This document shows positions 13,896-19,317 of a stretch of 19,317 bases of DNA, one piece after another. Below the pieces are notes generated by a model, which was not told the DNA's origin, did no database searches, and was given only the letters and a program-made list of their open reading frames with translations. Each line of letters starts with the position of its first letter. Within the stretch, counting starts at the first letter, position 1. Origin of the DNA: Candidatus Caenarcanales bacterium (lineage in GTDB: Bacteria > Cyanobacteriota > Vampirovibrionia > LMEP-6097); contig JAJTHA010000131.1 in assembly GCA_021299565.1 (NCBI GenBank), positions 1-19,317 of the forward strand, read 5' to 3'. The position numbers were made by a program, and so were the translations under genes.

Positions 13896-15275
13896 ATGGT
13901 AGATATTAGAAAAGACGATGTACTAGAGATTCTCAAACTCTTACCCCGTAATATACAAAAGATTTTAAAAGATCATGACTTAACCAAATTAATCGAAGTA
14001 GTAGTCGATGTTGGTCGTATACCAGAAGCCAGGTTCTCAAAAGGCAAAACTATTTTACTCGGCGAACAAAGCATGACCAGAGCGATGATTCAGGAGATAG
14101 TAGCTGTAGTTGGCAATTTCAATCACTGTAATAGAGCTGGTTTGGAAGGCACGCTACATCGTATCAGCTGCATGCGCAACAAAAATAATGATGTAGTTGG
14201 ACTGACCATGCGCGTTGGTAGATCTATTTTTGGAACTATCGAAATCATTAAAGACTATTTAGAGCAAAACAAATCAGTTCTTTTGCTAGGACCTCCAGGC
14301 GTTGGTAAAACCACAATGCTTAGAGAAATAGCTTATTTTCTTTCAACAGAAAAAGGTCAAAGAGTAATTGTCATTGATACTTCAAACGAAATAGCTGGTG
14401 ACAGCGATATCCCACATTCAGCAATAGGAAGAGCACGCAGAATGCAATTACCTCCTGAGACTGAGCAACATGCTGTAATGATTGAAGCTGTTGAAAATCA
14501 TACTCCTGAAATAATTGTTATTGATGAGATCGGCACTAAAGAAGAAGCCGATGCTGCAAGAACAATAGCTGAACGAGGCGTTTCATTAATTGGAACTGCC
14601 CATGGAATCAGCATGGAGAATGTAATCCAGAATCCATTGTTAAGTGATTTAGTAGGTGGAATAGAAGTAGTTACTCTTGGTGATGAAGAAGCCAAGAAAC
14701 GTGGTACTAATAAATCTATTTTGGAAAGGGCTTCTAAACCGACTTTTGATATTTGTGTTGAGATCATCGATAAATATACAGTGAATGTTCACAAGAACGT
14801 AGCGAATAGTGTTGATGCGATATTGCGCGGACAACCGATACCGCCCGAACTTCGTAAAAGAAATAAAGAAACTGATGAAGTTACTATTCTGGAGAGACAA
14901 CAAGCTCCAATGGGACATGAGGATACCAAAGCCGTGCCATTCACCAAAGATGGTAAAACGCTGGCAATTTATCCTTATGCAATCAGCAAATCACTTCTTA
15001 AACGCGGCATGACTACAATTAATGAGCTTGAATTAAGCGTAGTTAGCACTATTGAAGAGGCTGATTTGATTTTTGCTCTCAAGAGTTATGCAACTCCTGA
15101 TGCCAAAATATTTAAGATTTGTGAATCTAAAAATATTCCTATCAAAATAGTTGATGAAAACTCGCTTGCTGAAATTACCATAGCGCTTGAAGAACTAGTC
15201 CATGATATGCCTTATGTAGAGAAAGATTGGTCTAAGTTTGGAGAGAAGAATCCTCGCGAAGCAGAATTTAGCTAG
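13896..15275 (+). CDS. Ycf45/SpoIIIAA-like P-loop ATPase
   Basis: 459 aa from the ATG (an in-frame TTG precedes it directly). In numbering from that TTG, Walker A is GPPGVGKTT (133-141), DTSNEIAGDSDIPH (162-175) matches the family's D-x-x-x-EIAG motif, and Walker B is EIIVIDEIG (206-214). The middle part (LIGTAHG, ILERASKPTFDICVEI) completes a SpoIIIAA-type ATPase domain. A second domain (~350-440: AIYPYAISKSLLKRG, ADLIFALKSYATPD, IPIKIVDENSLAEI) matches the C-terminal region of cyanobacterial and plastid Ycf45 proteins. I see no R3H motif, which relatives can carry. The role is unknown; nucleic-acid binding has been proposed for relatives. Two AAGAGGTAT copies 19 bp apart precede it. Confidence 0.88.
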   Translation: MVDIRKDDVLEILKLLPRNIQKILKDHDLTKLIEVVVDVGRIPEARFSKGKTILLGEQSMTRAMIQEIVAVVGNFNHCNRAGLEGTLHRISCMRNKNNDVVGLTMRVGRSIFGTIEIIKDYLEQNKSVLLLGPPGVGKTTMLREIAYFLSTEKGQRVIVIDTSNEIAGDSDIPHSAIGRARRMQLPPETEQHAVMIEAVENHTPEIIVIDEIGTKEEADAARTIAERGVSLIGTAHGISMENVIQNPLLSDLVGGIEVVTLGDEEAKKRGTNKSILERASKPTFDICVEIIDKYTVNVHKNVANSVDAILRGQPIPPELRKRNKETDEVTILERQQAPMGHEDTKAVPFTKDGKTLAIYPYAISKSLLKRGMTTINELELSVVSTIEEADLIFALKSYATPDAKIFKICESKNIPIKIVDENSLAEITIALEELVHDMPYVEKDWSKFGEKNPREAEFS

Positions 15276-15278
15276 AAT

Positions 15279-15287
15279 TGCTAAAAT
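15279..15287 (+). promoter_or_regulatory. Extended -10 before the 70-aa gene
   Basis: TGCTAAAAT is followed by 9 nt and ATG, with no Shine-Dalgarno. The identical nonamer precedes the 62-aa gene on the other strand at 16660-16668. Confidence 0.45.
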
Positions 15288-15296
15288 CAAACTGCA

Positions 15297-15509
15297 ATGT
15301 TAAGCAGTATTACTATAATTATTTTTGCTTCGGGAATAATCTTGGGTTTTTTCATATCAAGTTTTCTCAAGACAGCTAAAAATAAAACCACTCTCAAAAT
15401 CAATGATAGTAAATCACAAATTGAAATTGAAGTCATGCAAGATCATATAAAACAGCTTGAATCCAAAGTTAAAACCCTGGAAAAAGCATTAGAACTATCT
15501 AGTAGATAG
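15297..15509 (+). CDS. Small membrane-anchored coiled-coil protein
   Basis: A 70-aa protein. Residues ~3-24 are one hydrophobic segment (ITIIIFASGIILGFFISSFL) with no clear cleavage site. After a short basic stretch, residues ~42-67 form a heptad-like helix (IEVMQDHIKQLESKVKTLEKALEL). It is an N-in bitopic protein by charge. No family is recognised; it resembles small LapA-like or septation-type proteins only in architecture. It starts 21 nt after the Ycf45-like gene, so it could be read from that transcript or from its own TGCTAAAAT promoter. Confidence 0.6.
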   Translation: MLSSITIIIFASGIILGFFISSFLKTAKNKTTLKINDSKSQIEIEVMQDHIKQLESKVKTLEKALELSSR

Positions 15510-15535
15510 TTAAAGCTTGAAAATTATAGTTTAAG

Positions 15536-15624
15536 GTCATTGCGAGCCGCGAAGCGGCGTGGCAATCCAGCTTACCTGGTGCATCGTGGACTCCCACGAC
15601 CTGCTACGCAGGTCTCGGAGTGAC
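15536..15624. repeat. REP-like bipartite palindromic element
   Basis: Two related half-elements face each other: GTCATTGCGAG..CGTGGCAATCCA at the left, and at the right the reverse complement of GTCACTCCGAG..CGTGGGAGTCCA. The left half holds GCCGC-GAA-GCGGC and the right half GACCTGC-TAC-GCAGGTC. It is clearly richer in GC than its surroundings. Similar GTCATTGCGAG / GTGGCAATCC repeats are dispersed in several bacterial genomes, including Rickettsiales. It lies between two convergent genes and could also stop transcription. Confidence 0.75.
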
Positions 15625-15639
15625 TTTATAGTTATAGAT

Positions 15640-15653
15640 TTAGCATATGCTAA
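15640..15653. repeat. 14-bp perfect palindrome
   Basis: TTAGCATATGCTAA lies 13 bp from the 3' end of the recombinase-like gene. A protein-binding or recombination site is conceivable, but the sequence is short and may be chance. Confidence 0.35.
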
Positions 15654-15666
15654 GTAATTACAGAAT

Positions 15667-16455
15667 TTAAGCTCTAGGGTGAAATTTATTATACGCACTT
15701 AATAAGCGATATTCAGGCTTCTTGATATAAGCCTGATAAAAATCTGAAATCCGCACCCCAAGTTTTTGAAAAATACTTTCAGGACTAAATGAGTCTTGTA
15801 ACAAATGAATAATTCTACTTCTTTTTAATAAAGTGATTTTTAGAGTTAAAGAGTGCAATTCCTCCAGAACCTCAGTGATTTTATAACGAGATGCTGATTT
15901 GGGATTTAACAATAAAGGATCATCGGCTACTATGGCAGCATCAAAGCCAATTAGTGACTGTCTCTCAGTGCGTAGATATTCTTTGATTTTGGCTGCAACC
16001 TCATCATCAAGTTTAATAGTTCTCGTCCCAGAAATGATAGTTCTACTCGCTTGATTAAATGAAGACATGTTCAAATTGATCAGCTCTTCAATATCAAGAA
16101 ATAAGTGATATATCAAATAAGGCAATAAACTATTCAATTCTAAATTTTGAACTTCGTAATATTCATGCTGTTTTTGGGCAGAATATTTATGGGTCCAAAA
16201 GGGATTATTGGGTATATCTAGCCAATTAATAAAACGCCTCAATCCGCTAACTTTAGTTATAAAACTAGCGTGAGCATAGTTGGCTTCCAAGTAATCAATA
16301 TATTCTTCTAAATTCCCGGAATTGATTTCTTTGTCATTTAAATATTCCAATAAATCTTTAACATCGCGGCAAATATTTGCTGCAGTTTTTGAAGATTTCC
16401 TTGCGAGCAAATATTCTCTAAAATATTCCAGCAATTCTTGATTCAAGATCTGCAC
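15667..16455 (-). CDS. Degenerate tyrosine recombinase-like protein
   Basis: A 262-aa protein from a GTG start with AAAGGA 11 nt upstream. Residues ~4-80 look like a SAM-like core-binding domain (YFREYLLARKSSKTAANICRDVKDLLEYL...SGLRRFINWL). The C-terminal part keeps the outline of an XerC/D catalytic domain. Y243 sits at the nucleophile position, 9 residues after LGV (normally LGH). Other catalytic positions are changed: the Arg-I region reads FLDIEELINL instead of R-x-x-E-L, the HxxR His is lost (LLKRSR), and the GH His is Val. It is therefore probably not an active recombinase and may act as a DNA-binding protein. It is cotranscribed with the 62-aa gene, 9 nt upstream. Confidence 0.7.
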   Translation of the reverse strand: MQILNQELLEYFREYLLARKSSKTAANICRDVKDLLEYLNDKEINSGNLEEYIDYLEANYAHASFITKVSGLRRFINWLDIPNNPFWTHKYSAQKQHEYYEVQNLELNSLLPYLIYHLFLDIEELINLNMSSFNQASRTIISGTRTIKLDDEVAAKIKEYLRTERQSLIGFDAAIVADDPLLLNPKSASRYKITEVLEELHSLTLKITLLKRSRIIHLLQDSFSPESIFQKLGVRISDFYQAYIKKPEYRLLSAYNKFHPRA

Positions 16456-16464
16456 AAATAAACT

Positions 16465-16653
16465 TTATCCTTTATTACGTCTTTGTAATTCTTCTTGTAG
16501 ATCTTCATATAAAGAATGTTTTTCGACAAACTTAACTATCACGGGTGTTTTAGGGTCCCAACCTACATTCAACAAATGTTTCAAGTGATCTAATGGTGTA
16601 GCGTTCTTATTGAGAGTGCTTGATTCTGCATCAACTACTTCTTCTTCAGCCAT
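16465..16653 (-). CDS. Small acidic hypothetical protein upstream of the recombinase-like gene
   Basis: A 62-aa protein. Its N-terminus is acidic and probably disordered (MAEEEVVDAESS). A more ordered C-terminal half follows (PLDHLKHLLNVGWDPKTPVIVKFVEKHSLYEDLQEELQRR), mostly helical. It is not recognised. The ATG has no Shine-Dalgarno; TGCTAAAAT ends 6 nt before it, so the message is probably leaderless. The end of the gene supplies the Shine-Dalgarno of the recombinase-like gene, and the two likely work together. Confidence 0.6.
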   Translation of the reverse strand: MAEEEVVDAESSTLNKNATPLDHLKHLLNVGWDPKTPVIVKFVEKHSLYEDLQEELQRRNKG

Positions 16654-16659
16654 AAGATA

Positions 16660-16668
16660 ATTTTAGCA
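16660..16668 (-). promoter_or_regulatory. Extended -10 of the 62-aa gene, probable leaderless start
   Basis: On the minus strand TGCTAAAAT is followed by TATCTT (6 nt) and ATG. It is identical to the nonamer at 15279-15287. Confidence 0.5.
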
Positions 16669-16678
16669 GGAAAAGTAA

Positions 16679-17329
16679 TTACTCTAAAACTTCTTGAGTT
16701 TCAGTTTTTACTTCAGTAGTCTCTTTAATCTCATCAACTGACATATCATCAATTGATTTTTCTTCGATAGAATCAATTTGCTTTTTGATTGCATCTAATC
16801 TTGTTGCAGTCTCATCATCATCCGGCGCTTCCCAAACTTCATTGTTGTCAGCATATTGAACTTTTGCAATTTTGATAACGTAATAAGCATCATCTCTAAA
16901 ATGCTTATCTCTTTTAAACTTCATCGTTTGATTAGAGCTAGCCTTGAGAGCATCTATGCTATTAACTTCAATACTAGAATAAACGTAATCCTCGAATGGA
17001 TGCTTGAGAGTAGATAAAATTTGATAAGAAAGAATTGGTCTTGTTGTAGTGTTTTGTACTTTGATTTTATAAGTATTCTGCACTCCCGTTAATTCTGTAA
17101 AATTTTGAGTCCCTCTGTCTCTAATATCTGCTGAAAGTATCTGTACTGGACTAGTTGTTTCATTGATAATTTTTACAGGTTGTTTATGTTTCTTTTTAAA
17201 TAAATTAGTTATATGCTCAACCTCAACAACTTCTGTTTCAGGTGACCAAGGTATATAAATAGCAGACACTGACTGCGATAGCCCAGCTGTTATTAAAGAC
17301 AATACAACAAAAGTCCTCAACTGTTTCAT
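16679..17329 (-). CDS. Exported hypothetical protein coupled to the secretin
   Basis: A 216-aa protein. Residues 1-23 are a Sec signal peptide (MKQLRTFVVLSLITAGLSQSVSA) without a lipobox Cys. Residues ~50-155 are beta-rich and Ig-like in pattern (VKIINETTSPVQILSADI, TYKIKVQNTTTRPILSYQIL, DDAYYVIKIAKVQYADNNEVW). The last ~55 residues are acidic and probably helical or disordered. Its ATG directly follows the secretin stop, and GGAGG lies inside the secretin's last codons, so translation is coupled. It may be a periplasmic partner of the secretin, for example for assembly or stability. No family is recognised. Confidence 0.75.
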   Translation of the reverse strand: MKQLRTFVVLSLITAGLSQSVSAIYIPWSPETEVVEVEHITNLFKKKHKQPVKIINETTSPVQILSADIRDRGTQNFTELTGVQNTYKIKVQNTTTRPILSYQILSTLKHPFEDYVYSSIEVNSIDALKASSNQTMKFKRDKHFRDDAYYVIKIAKVQYADNNEVWEAPDDDETATRLDAIKKQIDSIEEKSIDDMSVDEIKETTEVKTETQEVLE

Positions 17330-19317
17330 TTAAATGCCTCCCTCTGCTTGTATATAAACTTGTTCTTTTTCCTCACCAGTTTTTATATGCGGAGTAATTA
17401 AGATTATCAACTCTTTTAGGTTTTTGTTCTTACTACCTTGACTAGTAAATAACTGGCCAATTACAGGCAATCTACTTACGAGAGGTAATTCATTTTTATT
17501 GCCAAGGCTTTTGCGATTATCAAACAAACCACCAATTGCAATTGTTTCATTATCGGTTATTTGTATCACCGAAGACAGTCTACGTCTTACAGTAGTTCGT
17601 GGAATACCAGTATCGTTGTTAATATCATTATTAGCAGATACTTCTACCTCAACTTTGACAGTAACGACTCCACCACCGCCAACAACAGGAGTGATATCCA
17701 TAGAGTTACCAGCTGTAATTCTTTGTATGTTTTGCTGTTGAACTACACCGATATTTTGACCAGTGCTTGATCCAGCGTTTAACAAGATATTTCTATCTTC
17801 ATCAAAATTAATTTTTGCACTTTTACCGCTAGTAACAAGCAGTCTCTGATTGACTTTGATTTGAGAAGTGCCAGAGCTTTGATTGTAAGTTGGTCTGTTC
17901 TTGAAAATCGCAGTATTTTCTTCATTAAATGTAGAATTCCAGCCGAAATTTAAACCAGTACCACCTGTGAGATTACCAATTTTGCCAAGCGAGAATTGAT
18001 CTTGCAATAATCCAACTGATCTTGAAAAGTCTCTAGACACCTCAACTAATTGAACATTGAATTCGACTTGAGGTATTGGTCTATCAATAGTTCTTATGAA
18101 GTCATATAATTGCGTTAACTCCATTTTTGAGCCTGAAGCTATAAACGCATTTTGCGTTTCGCTAATTTGCACTTTGTCTTTAATCTCAGCTGGCAAAAGC
18201 TTTTGTGCTTGTTGAGCTTCCAAATATTTCAAAGGGAATAAAATTGTTTTTCTATCAAGTCCAAAATTCTTGTTAGTGGTGCTGTAAACAATAAAAGTAT
18301 CATCCTTGCGAGTGTAGCCAAACTGACTTCCAGCAAAAACCAATTCAAAAGCGTCTTCTATATTAACGCCTCTAACTCTCAAAGTGATTCTATCAGTTGG
18401 AGTTGCAGTCATAACGACATCGACACCATATTTATTTGCTAGATCTTTAATAATGCTACTTAAATCTTCATTGTCATAAATCAAGTCAGCATATCTATCT
18501 TCAAGAGCCTTTGTCAAATCTATATCCGTAGAATCCATAGACGCAGAAAGAGAAGTCGTTCTCTGACCTTTGCGTTTCAGAATCGTAAAGGCATTGCCAC
18601 TTGCAGAAAAATCTACATCAGCAGCTTCTACCAAACTTAAAAAAGCTTTTGTAAATGGTTGATTATTGATTTCAACAACAGATATCAAATCTCTGTCACC
18701 AATTTGTCCAGAAACAGTAATGCTCATCCCAGAGACTCTTGCCAAAGTTGCGAAAGCATCTCTTACTGGAACGTTTCTTGCAGAAAAATTCACGATTGGA
18801 TCATCTGCTCTAGCTTGTTTAAGAGTTGGACTTGGTTTTAAATTTGATTCTCTTTTAGGAACGCCAACTATCTCTATGAGTTTTTCTATCTCAGCAAGAT
18901 CCTTTGGATTATTTGGGTTGAGACCAGCTAGTACATCACCATACTCAGAATAAAGTTTGATGAAATCTGCTTCAGGGCGCTTTAAAGTTTTTGCCAAGCT
19001 TGCATATTTCTGACGATTTTTTTCGTCTTCGATATCTTTAAGTACTTGCTTTTCCAATTCTGAAATACTACCAGCACCTTCTGTGATCTTTTGAGTATAA
19101 GTTGTTGTCTCAGTACTAGTTGTAGTTTTTGAGCTAGCGCCTGTCTCTGAAGCAGGAGCTGGACTTGCTGAAGCTTCTATATTATTAGGCTTTTTTGTTT
19201 GAGTTGCACTTGCGTCAATTTCAAATTCGTCAGCTTCTGAATCATCCTCTTCATTATATTTACTTGTAAAGTTTGTCTCAAATTGTGATTTAGGTGCGGC
19301 TGGAGCATCAGTATAAA
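17330..19317 (-). CDS. Secretin of the type II/IV pilus family (PilQ/GspD-like), 5'-partial
   Basis: The frame is open to the window edge; 661 residues are visible and the start lies outside. The first ~85 visible residues are Ser/Thr/Ala/Glu-rich and disordered. Then come two small N-domains (around DDPIVNFSARNVPVRDAFATLARVSGMSI and LSSIIKDLANKYGVDVVM). A ring-forming domain begins at TILFPLKYLEAQQAQKLLP and runs to FIRTIDRPIPQVEF. The secretin core ends in ETIAIGGLFDNRKS...LPLVSRLPVIGQLFTSQ...LKELIILITPHI, the family signature. Secretins form the outer-membrane pore of type IV pili and type II secretion; the pilus version (PilQ) is more likely given the N-domain layout, but this is not proven. 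It implies an outer membrane. Confidence 0.93.
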   Translation of the reverse strand, partial: YTDAPAAPKSQFETNFTSKYNEEDDSEADEFEIDASATQTKKPNNIEASASPAPASETGASSKTTTSTETTTYTQKITEGAGSISELEKQVLKDIEDEKNRQKYASLAKTLKRPEADFIKLYSEYGDVLAGLNPNNPKDLAEIEKLIEIVGVPKRESNLKPSPTLKQARADDPIVNFSARNVPVRDAFATLARVSGMSITVSGQIGDRDLISVVEINNQPFTKAFLSLVEAADVDFSASGNAFTILKRKGQRTTSLSASMDSTDIDLTKALEDRYADLIYDNEDLSSIIKDLANKYGVDVVMTATPTDRITLRVRGVNIEDAFELVFAGSQFGYTRKDDTFIVYSTTNKNFGLDRKTILFPLKYLEAQQAQKLLPAEIKDKVQISETQNAFIASGSKMELTQLYDFIRTIDRPIPQVEFNVQLVEVSRDFSRSVGLLQDQFSLGKIGNLTGGTGLNFGWNSTFNEENTAIFKNRPTYNQSSGTSQIKVNQRLLVTSGKSAKINFDEDRNILLNAGSSTGQNIGVVQQQNIQRITAGNSMDITPVVGGGGVVTVKVEVEVSANNDINNDTGIPRTTVRRRLSSVIQITDNETIAIGGLFDNRKSLGNKNELPLVSRLPVIGQLFTSQGSKNKNLKELIILITPHIKTGEEKEQVYIQAEGGI

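Noticed and set aside
14498..14918. Two 89-aa minus-strand ORFs inside the Ycf45-like gene
   Set aside because: They lie wholly antisense to a well-conserved coding region with clear motifs and show no family resemblance or start signals.
15640..15653. dif-like site near the recombinase-like gene
   Set aside because: Beyond the 14-bp palindrome the sequence does not show the two 11-bp arms around a 6-bp centre expected of dif.
17499..17770. Plus-strand ORFs of 69-80 aa within the secretin
   Set aside because: They are antisense to the conserved secretin core and have low-complexity translations typical of a shadow frame.
1..19317. CRISPR array or anti-phage defence cluster
   Set aside because: No regularly spaced direct repeats of 23-40 bp and no Cas-like or restriction genes are seen; the only repeats are the pairs listed.

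Overview
The window is AT-rich and densely coded. It most likely comes from a non-photosynthetic relative of Cyanobacteria (Melainabacteria/Vampirovibrionia-like), probably a metagenome-type sequence. The basis is an LdpA-like protein (a cyanobacterial clock-input iron-sulfur protein) and a Ycf45/SpoIIIAA-like P-loop ATPase, which are cyanobacterial-type genes. A secretin, several Sec signal peptides and a SPINDLY/OGT-type glycosyltransferase point to a cell with two membranes. No photosynthesis gene is present. The lineage is an inference from gene content, not a measured placement.

Layout. 1-1329: 3' part of a TPR/O-GlcNAc-transferase-like gene. 1362-2689: an exported membrane-associated protein and a divergent TetR-family regulator, with two clear and one weaker operator-like inverted repeat between them. 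2696-3971: a three-gene minus-strand operon of membrane proteins ending in a DUF808/YedI-like protein. 4000-6280: a segment bounded by a perfect 37-bp inverted repeat, holding tRNA-Lys(TTT), a UmuC-like Y-family polymerase and an unknown gene with a faintly RelE/HigB-like C-terminus. 6310-6570: a small ORF and tRNA-Gln(TTG). 6557-9261: two translationally coupled secreted proteins, one with BNR/Asp-box-like repeats and one with an IPT/TIG plus lamin-tail-like architecture. 9258-11518: clpX and clpP on the minus strand, separated by AT-rich inverted repeats. 11631-13815: an Orn/Lys/Arg-decarboxylase-family PLP enzyme overlapping the ldpA-like gene. 13896-15509: the Ycf45/SpoIIIAA-like ATPase and a short membrane-anchored coiled coil. 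15536-15653: a REP-like palindromic repeat and a 14-bp palindrome. 15667-16653: a 62-aa protein and a degenerate tyrosine-recombinase-like protein in one operon. 16679-19317: a secretin (5' end outside the window) directly coupled to an exported partner protein.

A theme across the window is start architecture. Genes inside operons carry good Shine-Dalgarno sequences. At least six first genes (tetR, the 75-aa membrane protein, clpX, clpP, the 70-aa coiled coil, the 62-aa protein) instead have a -10-like hexamer, often of the extended TGn type, 6-9 nt before the ATG and no Shine-Dalgarno. That suggests leaderless or nearly leaderless mRNAs. The most distinctive items for follow-up are the 37-bp inverted repeat pair, this start signature, the TetR operator cluster, the catalytically degraded recombinase with its small partner, and the decarboxylase-LdpA coupling outside a photosynthetic context.
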